NCBI GenBank assembly: GCA_034231615.1
Contig: CM067314.1
Coordinates: forward strand, 6,848,501-6,912,500
Length of the DNA: 64,000 nt
Reading direction: 5' to 3'
Source: Meghimatium bilineatum
Taxonomy: Eukaryota > Mollusca > Gastropoda > Stylommatophora > Philomycidae
Shown here: one piece after another, positions 1-10,784 of the stretch
How the letters are laid out: every line of letters starts with the position of its first letter
Numbering within the stretch: position 1 is the first letter of the stretch
Made by a program: the position numbers and the translations under genes
The notes under the pieces: model-generated
What the model was told of the DNA's origin: nothing
Databases searched by the model: none
The model's input: only the letters and a program-made list of their open reading frames with translations

Positions 1-220
1 AGACAACACCTCGTCAAAGACCTTACTTAAAAGTAGAGTCGAGATGGAGATTGAGGATAGTAGGATAACGAACAAGAGGTAGGCATTGTTGCATGTAGGA
101 GGAAAACTCCATGAAATGGATATGTTACAGCTTAGAAGAGTGCAGCACTAAGACAAGAGGCAGAAAATGAAGTCCGTGTCAGACAACCTCCAATAAAGAT
201 ACTCTACCAAATGATATTCC
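1..220 (+). pseudogene. Degraded 3' tail of LINE-A retrotransposon
   Basis: This stretch aligns by eye with the 3' end of the LINE at 52770-53550: it shares the CGTCAAAGACCTTACTT-like block, AACAAGAGGTAGGCA, and the AGAGTGCAGCACTAAGACAA block. Many substitutions and indels break any frame, so it is an old copy. The left part lies outside the window. It encodes nothing now; the family's intact version codes the end of a reverse-transcriptase polyprotein. Confidence 0.7.
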
Positions 221-534
221 ATGAATGAAAGAATTGCATTATGTGATATGCCCGTACATTTACATAAACTAATATGTTACGCCTAATACATGATGTATTT
301 GTCAGCGGTCGATGTAATGGGTCTCCACTGATGCAAGTAGATTATGTTACACAGTAATGACACAGTAACATCGGGGCGGATACCACAAGAGCTGACAGAA
401 GGTTGTAATAAGCGCCCTGCTGTTTCAAAATGGAATCCGGCAGTGTCCCATTAAGATCTTGATAGACGATGAAAACGTGTTTTGTTGGGGGTTAAATTAA
501 CATTGCAACATATGTTTATATTCATTCGGCTTTT
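221..534. other. No feature recognised
   Basis: Unique-looking AT-rich sequence after the LINE tail. No open frame with recognisable residues and no tandem structure was seen. Confidence 0.5.
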
Positions 535-760
535 ACGTTAGCTCGTTCTACAGTTCACTTCATTTCACAATATTTTACGTTAACTCATTCATAGTTCACT
601 TCATCTCACAACGTCTTACGTTAACTAGTTCTACAGTTCATTTCATCTCACAGTTCTGAGTAGTGGTGACAGTTGGTATGTTACTGAGTAATGGTGACGA
701 TATGTTACTGAGTAGTGGTGAAGGTTGGTATTTTACTGCATTCGCAGTATGTTACTGAAT
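535..760. repeat. Short minisatellites, units about 42 and 35 bp
   Basis: About three copies of a 42-bp unit start at 535, 577 and 618 (ACGTTAACTCRTTC...TTCACTTCATCTCACA). They are followed at 655-760 by about three copies of a unit containing TATGTTACTGAGTAGTGGTG. Confidence 0.8.
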
Positions 761-1270
761 CTTCTATAACTCTGATTTATTGATCCAGTCCCCCTCCCCC
801 CCCGACAGACAATCCATACGTTCAAACTCGCATCCCAATATACTAAACTCATCTTAAACGCTAGCAGCGTACACCTGCTCCTCCCTCGCACCATAGGATG
901 AAAGTGACCTATAAGCTATGCTGAAGTCAGATATGCCAGGCCACCGTGACCAATCATTTCTGCATACGACTAACCATAGGAATTCAAATCAACCTTTTAT
1001 TGCATGTTTTCGGTTATTTTCATGATTTCTGTTTTCTGATATTTCAGTGACCATTTTATTCAAAAACTAATACGGGAGGGGGAGGGATGTTAAACCCCAT
1101 TTTAGATTTCTCCGTAATACTAAATGCCCCCTTTTGATTTCCTACTGGGGGGGGGGGGGGGATTAAACCCCCCTATTTACCTATTTACGAACATGTCAGA
1201 AGGACGATAATACATAAGACATAATATATTCTCTCCTACACCCAAGGAAGAATGAGGACAGAGAAGTAAG
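761..1270. other. Non-coding stretch with poly-C and poly-G runs
   Basis: Contains a C-rich run near 790-803 and a 16-G run near 1146-1161 close to the G-rich block at 1075-1087. No gene seen. Confidence 0.6.
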
Positions 1271-1280
1271 ACTCATAAAA

Positions 1281-1395
1281 GACTCCAGTGACATTCAAAG
1301 TTTAAATCAAGGACATGAATCACAAGATATAAAGACTCCAGTGATTCTCAAAGCTTGAGTCAAGGTCTTGACTCGTCTTACTACTGAGACCAAAT
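1281..1395. repeat. 53-bp direct repeat, left flank of a LINE
   Basis: Two copies begin GACTCCAGTG at 1281 and 1334. Related units (CGTCCAGTGGCATTCAAAG) recur at about 3365-3465, on the other side of the LINE remnant at 1528-3235. This suggests the LINE landed inside this small array. Confidence 0.65.
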
Positions 1396-1527
1396 TTGTA
1401 GGAGCGAAAGTAGTGCTGACGACATTGCTCACCTCTCCCTCACATTAATCCAGTTTTCATCGTGCAAGTCATGGCTCTTCATCCCTCATAGCCTCATCAA
1501 TCCTCACTTAAAATTCCGGAGCCCCCT

Positions 1528-3235
1528 CACCTTCAGGAGGTGGAGAAAGCTACTCCTAATTTGTCCATTGGAAAATCGCCACGTCCAGACTCTGTTCCAG
1601 TTGAATTTTACGCCGTTAGTTTCCATTTGATGTCTGCGAATCTGACAGAGCTCTTCCAGACGATGTGGAACCTGGAAACGATACGGCACGACTTTAAGAT
1701 GCCTCCATCATTCATCTTTGCAAGTGAAAAGGCAATCGCCAAACTTGCGGCCACCACCGTGGCATATCCGTGCTCTTTATAGCAGGCAAAATCCTGACTA
1801 TGGTCCTGTAAAACAGACTGCAAGCCAATCTGGAGACATGTCCTCTCCCCGAGAACCAATGTGGCTTTCGACAATGCACAGGAACAGTTGACAAGATTTT
1901 CAATGCCAGATAACTACAGGAAAAGTGTCGCGAACAGACCATCAATCCCCATACCACATTTGTCGAATTAACTAAGGCGTTAGACACTGGGAATTGCGAT
2001 GGTCTACGGAAGATGATTGCCAAAATTGGATATTCTGAAACATTCATCATATGGTTCGTCAGTTCCATGATGATACGACAGCTTGTGTGCAAGATGACGA
2101 AGCACACTCTAAAACTCTTTTTCAGTAACTAACGGTGTCAAAGAGGATTGCATCCTTGCTTCGACATTCTTTAGCATGGTGTTCTCTGCCATGTTAAATT
2201 ATGCCTTCCGGAATAATAGTGCAGGAATTTGCTTTCGTTATCAAGCTGATGGAGGGTTATTCAATTTTAGTAGACTGAAGGCCATGACTAAAACTCAGAC
2301 GGACATTGTTCGTGAACTCTTGTTCGCCGACGATTGTGTACTAAAAGCTAACAGTCTTGTAGACATGTAACACAGTGTGGGCCTCTGTTCTTCGGCCTGT
2401 AATGCGTTTAGTTTCAGCATTAGCATCGCGAAGACATAATTTAGCACCCTGCGCCAGGTGTCCTCTACACAGATCCAGTAATCACGATGAAAGGACAAAC
2501 ATTCAATACTGCTGACAGGTTTGTATATTTCGACAGTACCCTATCGCAATCTGCGACAATTGACGAGGATGTTGCCCCGCGTAATGCTTGCCCAGTGAGG
2601 CATTAGGGTGCCTACGTGCCAGCTATTGGATTGGGCGTGGTCTTAATTTGACAACAAAGTTGGACGTCTATCGCGCAGCTGTTCTGCCAACATTGCTGTA
2701 AGTATCGTCATCCTGGACTGTCTATGCGAGACACGCTCGGCAGCTCAACTCTTTCCACCTTCGGTGCCTAAGAAATTTCATGGGAGTATGTTGGCAGGAT
2801 CAAATACAGGACAAAGAACTTGTTTAAAAGTCCCGCATGCACAGCATCCTTGTTCTCTTGATTAGGTCCCAACTCCGCCGGACCGACTTACGACGTATAT
2901 ATGTCAGATAAACACCGTACAAAGAGAGCTGTGCGATGGTAAACGTTCAAACGGAGGGCAAAAAAAGTGCTTCAATGATTACTTAAAAAACTTGCTCAAA
3001 CACTGTAGCATTGATCCCGGCCTCTGTGAGACTACGGTTCTTTATCGCACAGCTTGGCACACTCAGATCACCGCTGGCATCACAAGATTTGAACAGGAAA
3101 GAACACTGCGAGCAATCAGACAGAAACGGAAGGAAAGATCTGACAACGTTCTTACTCGGGACCCTCTGCAGGCACTGCAACAGATCTTTCCTGTCACGAA
3201 TCTGACTATTGGGCATCTGCGGACATAAAAACTTA
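1528..3235 (+). pseudogene. Degenerate LINE reverse transcriptase with C-terminal zinc knuckle
   Basis: Broken remnant of a non-LTR retrotransposon polyprotein, spread over several frames. Recognisable blocks in order: GKSPRPDSVPVEFY (about 1570-1611, the RT finger region); a block at 2176-2370 with GICFRYQADGGLFN and the catalytic FADD box at about 2323-2334 (motif C); YFDSTLSQSATIDEDV near 2527 (thumb region); and at the end a CRHCNRSF knuckle near 3165 followed in another frame by GHLRT at 3214-3228. That C-terminal finger is also present in the copy at 4288-5065, so both belong to one superfamily. Stops and frameshifts are frequent, so it is dead. Exact clade (RTE, CR1 or other) cannot be fixed by eye. 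Confidence 0.85.
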
Positions 3236-3344
3236 AACCAAATTAGACAAATACGAATGTTTTGGGGTGTGTTTTCCATCACTTTTTCGCCACATATATT
3301 TATTATTTTTCACACCATGTTCATCTTCGCTTACGAAGAAAGAA

Positions 3345-3470
3345 CATCATCATTATCAAGTCATGGACATTAATCACGGGACATATAGAGCCCTATTACA
3401 TTCAAACCTCAAGACTAGGACATGGATCACGAGCAATAAAGCGTCCAGTGGCATTCAAAGTTTAAGAACG
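3345..3470. repeat. Right-flank copies of the 53-bp repeat
   Basis: Two diverged copies of the unit seen at 1281-1395, with GACATGGATCACGAGCAATA and TCCAGTGGCATTCAAAGTTT. Confidence 0.6.
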
Positions 3471-4140
3471 AACAATGAAACTAGTCTCAGTCAATATTTC
3501 TTACCTGAACGCTTCAAGTGTTTATTAAGCTATCAATCAATAACACTATCGAATAAGCAAACATATCATCAACGATTGCTAGGCACAGATTTCAATCATG
3601 CAGTGAAATTGTATCTAGGATAATCCCTTGGTTATAGGTAGGTTTTCATTTGCAGCTTTCAATCAAACGTTTTCAAAATAGTCTAATTTCTACTAAAGTT
3701 TGTGTGTCTAATCGATGAAAATTACAATAGTGTCAAATACACAAGATCAATTGATCTTAATTAAGCGTAAATCGATATGCAATCAGTCTAACATTATATA
3801 CATGGGTGAACTATACTGGTTGTGTCTTGTATGCACAAGATGAAAACTGTCTCACGGTGAGGGCAACATATTTGGAAAAAAAAGTACATGGAAATTGGAT
3901 GTTCTAGACCAAAATAAGAATAATTTCGCAGCTTTCCTCTTCTTCTTCTTCTTCTTCTCGTTCGCGGTTTGACATGTCTACACAACAAGTCCTGTTTTCT
4001 GAATAAATGCTGCTGTATTTGAAAGCTCCTCAGTGCTCCCATACATCTTTCTGTGGATATCCATCTCTGTAGGCCAGTGTTCTTCTAGATGGAAGAACTG
4101 GATCCCTACACAGCTTTTACCTCTAAACGTATCTGGTGCT
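3471..4140. other. No gene; short CTT run
   Basis: AT-rich sequence without recognisable coding. A (CTT)n run at about 3939-3958 followed by CTCGTTC may be the last trace of an R1/R2 retroposon end. Nothing else was seen. Confidence 0.5.
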
Positions 4141-4219
4141 GGTACTACTGCTACTGCTACTAATACTAATACTACTACTACTACTACGACTACTACTACT
4201 ACTACTACTACTACTACTG
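4141..4219. repeat. (ACT)n microsatellite
   Basis: Trinucleotide ACT repeats with a few interruptions (GCT, AAT, ACG). The glycine/threonine/valine runs in overlapping reading frames are by-products. Confidence 0.97.
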
Positions 4220-4287
4220 TGTGCATATAATTATAATTAATTGTTTGTGCGAGAATCCGTATGTATTATTTATTTTTAACCAGCACT

Positions 4288-5065
4288 TGGCAAAAGCTAT
4301 CTCGAGCCCTGCATAAAGGTAAATGGTGTAGCACTGAAAGTTGTGAATAGATTCACATATCTAGGCAGTACGTTATCACAAAATGCCAACGTTGATGATG
4401 AAGTGTATACAAGGATCGCCAAAGCAAGCAGTACTTTCGGCAGATTGTACGCAAATGTTTGGCGTAGCTATGGCATTAACCTACAGACTAAGCTGAAAGT
4501 TTACAGAGCAGTGGTACTTCCAGTGCTGTTATACGCTAGTGAAACATGGACTTTGTATAGACGTCATGTGAAAAAACTCAATCAGTTTCATACAAATTGT
4601 CTCAGAAAAGTTATGAACATCAGAGCTGGTATCCCAAGCATTGACACGATCCTGATGCAGACACAGATTCGTTGTGCAGGTCATTTGGTGCGCATGCCAG
4701 ACCATCGTCTGCCAAAGATACTTCTATATGGTGAGCTAGAGAAGGGTATACGATCTCAAGGTGGCCAAAGGAAGCGCTACAAGGACTCGTTTAAGAACTC
4801 ATTGAAAGCCTTTGAAATAGACCACGATACATGGGAAGAACTTGCACAAAATAGATCTACATGGCGTTCTAAAATTTTAAAAAGCGCATCATCTTGTGAA
4901 AAGAAGAGAAATGCAGCAGCTCAACAGCGGAGAGCAGCTAGAAAGTCACGGATAGACCAAGATCCGTCTACAGTCGTCATTCCATGTCCAAACTGTCCAA
5001 GAACATTTACAGCTCGAATAGGGCTCATTAGCCATCTACGAACTTATAATCAAGGACATAACTAA
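4288..5065 (+). pseudogene. 5'-truncated LINE, intact C-terminal ORF with zinc finger
   Basis: An uninterrupted frame encodes the end of a non-LTR retrotransposon polyprotein. Homology starts upstream of the first possible start (EPCIKVNGVALKVVNRFTYL from about 4304), so the copy is 5' truncated and lacks the endonuclease and RT palm. Blocks: FTYLGSTLSQ (RT thumb), VYRAVVLPVLLYASETWTLY near 4500-4560 (typical of LINE C-terminal regions), GHLVRMPDHRLPK, then a basic region KKRNAAAQQRRAARKSR. The end is a zinc-finger-like CPNC (about 4985) with H at 5033; the expected second histidine is a tyrosine. The open frame suggests a younger copy than 1528-3235. Function in the parent element: template RNA or DNA binding, inferred from the family. 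Confidence 0.85.
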
Positions 5066-5149
5066 AATTGAATTTTCAAAAGTGGATGTAACAAATGGTC
5101 ATCATCATCATGTGATGGACGAACAACATTATTTATTCTTATTGTGTGT

Positions 5150-5362
5150 GCACCCACATATAATTTATTGTGTCCGTGAGTGTGTGTATCCGCATTTACA
5201 ATTTATTGTTTTGTGTGTGTATCCGTATTTACAATTTTTTGGCTTGTGCGCTTATCCTCAAAACTATCCCAAAAAAAGGAAAAGTTACATATTTCGGACA
5301 TATAACATGACATATAATATGTCATATAACATGACACATAACATGACACATAAAATGACATA
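5150..5362. repeat. Two small tandem repeats
   Basis: About three diverged 35-40-bp copies around GTATCCGCATTTACAATTTA (5150-5260), then about six copies of a 10-bp ACATGACATA unit (5296-5362). Confidence 0.8.
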
Positions 5363-5464
5363 ATGGTTTAGAAAGATTAATCGTGGATATGATAGTTCTA
5401 GGTAAGAGAAAAAGAGACAGACCATGACTAAGATGGACACATCGTAGAAGGTCCTACCACTATC

Positions 5465-5944
5465 GGATCACAGTCTTGGTTTTTAACTGCAACTGTCCTG
5501 CTACTATCTCATCGTTTTCTTATCAGTGTCCTACAATTGTCCTACGACGCCATGTTGCTATACAGTCACAGTTATGTCACTTTGTTGTAACTGTCCTACT
5601 ACTATCGTGTAAATCATACCACTGTGGTGTAACTGTCCTACTGCTACGCATCTTATTATTATCATTGTCCTACCATGTCCTGTCGCTATCGCGTCAAAAC
5701 AGTGTCACTGTCCTGTAAAATCCTGCCACTATCGAGTCACAGTAATTGCACTGACCAACAACTGTCCTACCACTATCGCGTCAGTCATGCCACTGTTTTG
5801 TAACTATCGTATTTATATCGCGTCGTATATTTACAGCTGTCTTACAAATGTCCTATCAAGTCCTGATAATATCGCGTCATAGTTGTGCCACTGAACTACA
5901 ATAGTTCTACCAATGTCCTATCAAGTCCTGTCAAAATCGCGTCA
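5465..5944. repeat. Degenerate satellite, left half
   Basis: Diverged repeats built from CTGTCCTACCACTATCGCGT and CACAGT blocks. The array continues at 6449-6560 after the LINE insertion. Confidence 0.85.
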
Positions 5945-6448
5945 TCATCATCATCAAGTGCCGTCTCCGCAACGAAGGTTGGCTGCAACGTATCTCCAAC
6001 ATCTCCTGTCTCTTGTCTTGGTGGTGCACTCTGCTAGACTGTAACCTGTCCATCGTGTAATGTTACTCTCCAACGTGTATCTCTGCCTACCTCTTGCTCG
6101 CTTCCTTTGACTTTACCCTCAAGTAAGGTCTTCAATAGGGTGTCATGTCTTTTAATGTGTCCAAAATATTTTATTTGCCTGATCTTTATTTCTCTTAGTA
6201 GTTCTTTCTTCATATTAAGTGTCTTTAGCACCTCTTTATTTGTTTTCTTCTCTTTCCATGATGTTCTCCCTATTCTTCTATATACCCACATCTCAAAGGC
6301 ATCAATTTTTTCTTCTAATTGTTTATTTAGTGTCCATGTTTCTGAGCCATACATTAATATGGAATAGATGTAGCATTTTATAATTCTCATTTTTAACTTG
6401 TTTGTAATTTGTTTAGATATTAATAATTTCCTCATGTCATTGCAGGTA
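5945..6448 (-). pseudogene. 5'-truncated LINE-A copy inside satellite
   Basis: Minus-strand end of a LINE reverse-transcriptase polyprotein. Readable blocks: LLISKQITNKLKMRIIKCYI, SILMYGSETWTLNKQLE, FEMWVYRRIGRTSWKEK, LREIKIRQIKYFGHIKR, LLEGKVKG; then a frameshift (one base missing compared with the copy at 53390) scrambles the last 40 residues. The 3' end is a (TGA)n tail on the minus strand. CAAAATCGCGTCA occurs on both sides (5932-5944 and 6449-6461), a 13-bp target-site duplication. The 5' truncation falls in the RT thumb region. Nearly identical to 52770-53550. Confidence 0.92.
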
Positions 6449-6560
6449 CAAAATCGCGTCACAGTCCTGCTAATGCTATACAAATATCCTACCACTGTCC
6501 TGTCAAATCTGCTATCATTACGTCACAGTCCTACCATTGTCCTATCCTTTCTATAAATTA
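6449..6560. repeat. Degenerate satellite, right half
   Basis: Continuation of the TATCGCGTCACAGT-type array interrupted by the LINE. Confidence 0.8.
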
Positions 6561-7315
6561 TATCAAACTAGGTCACTAGTCGAGAAAGTTCAACATCTAA
6601 AACTTACCTGCTTCAATACCTGACAGATTGAAACTAGACACCTAGGAATCACTTTCTGAATTCATTGATTTCTGAACATGCAAACATTACTGAAAATACT
6701 ATCAATGAAGCTCTTATACTCCAGTAACCCGAGCGAGTTTGCCAGTAACCGTCCTATACTCGGTGAGAGCGTACACCATGACAAACTTTGTGTAGTTACA
6801 CTCACTGGTCTCCCGGAGAAGTTCCTTCCCCTCGATATCACTCACGCGCGTGACTCTTAAATCCTAACAAACTATATTTCTCCGCACGAAGCAAGCATAT
6901 TCATTCTCAAACTGTTTATTTTCTCCATTATTTATTTCTTTCGGATTGTTCTGTCATTTTCCATTATCCACTATGATGCTATTGTTGTCAGTGTTTCCTC
7001 ATCTCTTTTCAGGATATCTTCTTCTGTCAAGGGGTATCATGTTTATAGAGAGTTACTTTGTTCTAGAACTGCAAATATTGTTTGCATGTGCAAGATTTCA
7101 TATCTTCGTGCACGTCTCGTGTTTGAATAGATAACAATATAGATCAAAATATAGATCAAAATATAGATCTTCTTGGCGTAGTGAGTTCAAGCAGTTTTTT
7201 TTTTCTTGAGATCAAACACGGTCATCTAGATATATAAGGTCGTGCAACGACTTTACAAAAACAATTTCGGTTGTCAAGAAGCGTCGTCAAGATGTCCCGC
7301 CATTGAATAAGCTCT
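6561..7315. other. No gene recognised
   Basis: Unique-looking sequence. Three short ATATAGATCAAA units occur at 7137-7170. Small open frames here show no recognisable domain. Confidence 0.5.
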
Positions 7316-7604
7316 CGCCCGTGTGTTGTCGGGACCCAAAAACGTAGCAAAGAATAGTAACACTGTTTACTTTCCATGCATGTCGTGTATGGAAAAGGCG
7401 ACTAAGGAGATTATGGGATAGAGTTGTCTGTCCCATTCCATATAGGGTCAGTGACCCAAAGCCATGCAGAAGTCGGATGTATCAGGCCGACAGGCGCAGA
7501 TATCGCAGCAATGCTGTAAACCATAACACAACTCATTCCGTTCTCCTGACTACATCCTGCTACTCTGCAGGAATTTGAGAACGAACGCAGAAGAAGAAGA
7601 AGAA
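7316..7604 (+). mobile_element. R1 retroposon (about 280 bp), plus
   Basis: One of at least five R1 copies in the window. It starts CGCCCGTGTGTTG, carries a GTCGTAAAAGGCGACTAA-like hairpin (diverged in this copy) and a TATAGGGTCAGTGACCC palindrome, and ends GAGAACGAACGCAGAAGAAG with a (GAA)n tail. Length and 5' start are constant between copies, so it is a defined family and not random truncation. No coding capacity. No clear target-site duplication at this copy. Confidence 0.9.
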
Positions 7605-8078
7605 TCAGTTCTGACTATTATTACTAAAGAATGTATGAGTCTCGTGCATGCCAAACCCTTCTCCAGAATATTCCTACGTGTTGATCTCTCGCAGTGTTAC
7701 TTATCTTTGCTTATCCGACTGTATCCGTATTTTTAATTGACTTACCATACAAACTGCACGAAAGTGACCATTAACCAGCATTATAGCAAAAATCAATATA
7801 AAGATAAATTATCAACTACTGAAACAAGTGATAGAACAAGCTCAACATAAACATAAAGGATCAACTACTGGAACAAGCGTTAGGACAAGCTCAAGCAATA
7901 TCTTGCTTGGTTTCACTAGTCACCAATATCTTGCTTTTTTTCACTAGTCACCAATATCTTGCTTGGTTTCACTAGTCACCAATATCTTGCTTTTGTCAAT
8001 ACTAATTTACATGCCATGTTTCCGACTAACTTCTTCCAACTTTGAGGTGAGTTCCTGGAACTTAAATTCGGAACCCCC
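7605..8078. repeat. Small tandem repeats, otherwise nothing
   Basis: Two copies of a TCAACTACTGRAACAAG unit at 7812-7895, then four copies of a 28-31-bp unit containing CAATATCTTGCTTGGTTTCA at about 7890-8000. The rest is featureless. Confidence 0.75.
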
Positions 8079-8237
8079 GCCAAAGATGGATGGGTTGCGC
8101 CATTGGTGCAAATAAAACGGCAACACAACGCATTGCCATTCTCTGAACTACATCCTGCTGGAAATCTAGTAAGACAATGGTCCTGCTACAAGGGAGATCC
8201 AGCGGGAGTTTGAGAATGAACGAAGAGGAAGAGATGT
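8079..8237 (+). mobile_element. R2 retroposon (about 155 bp), plus
   Basis: Matches the R2 consensus: GGTGCAAATAAAACGGCAAC, ACTACATCCTGCTGG, TCTAGTAAGACAATGGTCCT, GAGATCCAGCGGGAGTTTGA, then a GAA-rich tail. The 5' end is diverged. Confidence 0.88.
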
Positions 8238-8424
8238 GGAACCAGCCAAGAGATAAATATGATTGGCATAACGCGTTACCCTTTGGTCTACTGCCAAAAG
8301 TTATTGAACTTTTCACAAATTTTGAAAAACAAATATATTCCAATGGAAACCAAAAGAGACATCATAAATTCAGTTTCATACCAACATTGTGTTATCAATG
8401 TCAGACATGAACACTAACAAAAGA

Positions 8425-8765
8425 ACAAGAAAGAAAGCTTACTACGTGTGAAATGAAATGTTTAAGAAAAGCAGAAAACAGAACAAGAAGAGATCATGTG
8501 AGAAATGAAGAGAATAAAGGAGATGTTGGAACAACAGCTATGATAAAATGTATTCAAAAACAGAGACTTATGGTTATGCGATTTACTGAGAATGAATGCT
8601 TATTGACCAGTGACAAAAAGGATACGACATGAAAATTGAAATAGCAAGATACAAAGGAAGACCAAGAAGAATGTGGATTGAAGGAGTTACAGAAATTCTC
8701 AGACCTCACAAAATTACTGTATATCAAGCGATCAAACGTGTCATAGCCTGAAAATCGATAGTCAT
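8425..8765 (+). pseudogene. LINE tail, TRRDHVRNE type
   Basis: Plus-strand translation reads KCLRKAENRTRRDHVRNE, then QKQRLMVMRFTEN, and in a shifted frame RYKGRPRRMWIEGVTEILR. This is the conserved end of many invertebrate LINE polyproteins (R-RTRRD-RN, then RW-GH, then GRPR--W). One or more frameshifts around 8630. A third LINE lineage in the window, different from LINE-A. Inactive. Confidence 0.7.
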
Positions 8766-9019
8766 TAAATCCTGCTACGACTTATAGACAAAAAAATGAG
8801 AGAAAAGACAATAGATAGAGGAATAGAAAGCTAAAACGAGTTGCTGTGTGATATCAGCACGCATGATTGCCAAGAAGAAGATCTTATTAAATATTGTACT
8901 GGAGATCACTGCTACTTGTTTTTATTACAACCGATCCCCCCTTTGTGTGACGTCATGGTAGGACTATAAAAATATATAGACGGCCATGCCTCAAGAGATG
9001 GCGGTTTGAATTCGTTTAA

Positions 9020-9113
9020 TTTCTTCAATTAATTCTCGCAGAATTAAATTAATTTCACTAGACCAGTTACTGCATCCTTCAGGTAATTCAAGATTCAATT
9101 TTACTAGACCAGT
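9020..9113. repeat. Short repeat interrupted by R3 copy A, left part
   Basis: Diverged copies of ACTAGACCAGTTACTGCAT with TTCAATTAATTCTCG. The same repeat resumes at 10394-10465. ACTAGACCAGT at 9103-9113 is the left target-site duplication of the R3 insertion. Confidence 0.8.
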
Positions 9114-9253
9114 GGGGTGCAAAGGGAACGCATTGCTCTAGGCGGACCCAGGGTTAGCAGATAACCAAGATCCCAAATGTACCTCCTCGCGGTGCACACT
9201 GGAAACAGAAAAACAGCATCTCGAGCTGATTCTGGCCAAATAATTTGGGGATC
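9114..9253 (+). ncRNA. HDV-like self-cleaving ribozyme, R3 copy A
   Basis: Elements occur in the order of the HDV double pseudoknot. P1: GGGGTGC (9114-9120) with GCACACT (9194-9200), one A/G mismatch in this copy. A J1/2 insert contains a GGTTA/TAACC hairpin (9152-9166). P2: GATCCCAAAT (9169-9178) with ATTTGGGGATC (9243-9253). P3: ACC/GGT (9181-9183, 9191-9193) around L3 TCCTCGC. P1.1: GG at 9201. P4: CAGAA/TTCTG plus CAGC/GCTG (9206-9234). J4/2 has CCAA with a candidate catalytic C at 9236 or 9237. The predicted cleavage point is the 5' end of the element. HDV-like ribozymes at LINE 5' ends are established; this assignment is from hand folding. Confidence 0.72.
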
Positions 9254-10393
9254 GTGTCCGAGAATGTGGAGGTAGCAGATGGAAAGAGATTTGATTGCAT
9301 ATGGAGACAGAAATATCTCCGACACTACCAGCATCACCACATACAGAGAGACTGTCGACATACAGTGACGCCAGCTAGTCCAGTCAGAACATTGGAGGGG
9401 CGGCCAATGTAAAAGACACGTAAAGGTGGATGCATGGCGAGAAACAATTATATGTCATAATGAGTACAATGACACAATGAAAGGGCAGAACAGCGCCAGA
9501 GGGCAGCGCGAACTGCAAATATAAAGTGAAAAGTTCCTAGGAAAGGGGAACTACAAGCTCTGTTAGCTCGAGACGAGCTTCTAGTTACATGTGTTCCTTA
9601 TAGGCAGAGACCCAGACCCAATCATATGCGTTCGGAAAAGAAAGAAGGCCTAACCCAACTCTAATGTCGAGCCTTTCTAAACCAGAAATATGCTCGCGTA
9701 GAGAAAGGGTTCCGTACCCGATGGGGTTAGGCACAAAAAAAAGGGACAACGATGGCAGTCCTGGCCCAACTCTACTGTCAAGATTTCCTATACCGGAAAT
9801 ACACTTGCAGAGAGAAAGGGTTCAGTACCTGATGGGGTCAGGCGCTATTGGCACAAGGTCGCTCAGCACGAGAACGCCTTGCTCTCAAACGCGTGGTGTG
9901 AGACTCGGACGAGGGGTTCACGATGTCGGTGAACGACGCCTCGGGTAGGAAGGCGAACGAGCCAGGGTCCAACTCTTCTGGCGAGTTCTTCCTCATACGG
10001 AACCAGGCTCGCGGATGAGAAACGGTTCAGTACCCGATGGGCACAGGCACAGTAGGTCCAACTGCACGAGATGAGTTCATAGATGGTGGAACACCTCGTA
10101 CCAGATAGACGCGCTCGACAAGTGTCTTGGCGAATAGGCTCTATACACCAGCATGCCCGGCGACAGATAGAGGCTGTCTCGGACTAGGGACCAAACCCGA
10201 AATAAAGGAATGACGAAAATGGATGTGCTGGACCTCGGACGTCCAGGTCACAGAGTGGCCAACCGAGGTGCAAATAACACAGTTCTACTGTGGAACTTGC
10301 AGCACAACGTACTTCATGCTCCCCGGCTGAAATCACACGATAAATTCGTTGTGGTTACATGAGAGCGAACGCTGAAGAAGAAGAAGAAGAAGA
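9114..10393 (+). mobile_element. R3 non-autonomous retroposon, copy A (1280 bp)
   Basis: Bounded by an 11-bp duplication ACTAGACCAGT (9103-9113 and 10394-10404). It begins GGGGTGC at the first base of an HDV-like ribozyme fold (separate entry) and ends GAGCGAACGCTGAAGAAG with a GAA tail. The body (about 9650-10040) holds three diverged direct repeats built on CCCAACTCTA, AGAAAGGGTTC and GTACCYGATGGG. The last part resembles the 3' module of R1 and R2. Reading frames inside are short and mirror those of copy B, with no known domain, so it is probably mobilised in trans by a LINE. Orientation is set by the tail. Family name unknown to me. Confidence 0.88.
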
Positions 10394-10465
10394 ACTAGAC
10401 CAGTTACTGCATCATTCAGTTAATTCTCGAAGATTAAATTTTACTAGACCAGTTACTGTGCAATT
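10394..10465. repeat. Right part of the repeat split by R3 copy A
   Basis: Starts with the second ACTAGACCAGT duplication and continues the CAGTTACTGCATCATTCAGT pattern of 9020-9113. Confidence 0.8.
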
Positions 10466-10784
10466 ATTACCAGGTCAATGGTGAAAATCGACTTATATGC
10501 TTGAGTGACATACACTCACACTCCCAGCTTCAACGGTCTGGAAACATTACACATCATATGCAGTTGTTACTTTGTAGTACAGTTGTACCAGGATAGATTA
10601 AGCTGTTACAATTTGATGTGGATAAACTATACTGGTATAAAATATCCTGAATCCAAACATAGATCAAAAAATAAGATAACTTTACAGTTCATAAAACGGA
10701 CTATATCGACGTTTTGGCTAAATCATCACCAATAAGGAAAGCATGTAAAGCAAATATACGCGCCATTAAAACTAATTCTTCTCC
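10466..10784. other. No gene recognised
   Basis: AT-rich sequence with a 76-codon open frame lacking any recognisable motif. Confidence 0.45.

Noticed and set aside
9664-9948. 94-codon frame inside R3 copy A as a gene
   Set aside because: It lies across the internal direct repeats of a non-autonomous element; copy B does not keep an equivalent frame.
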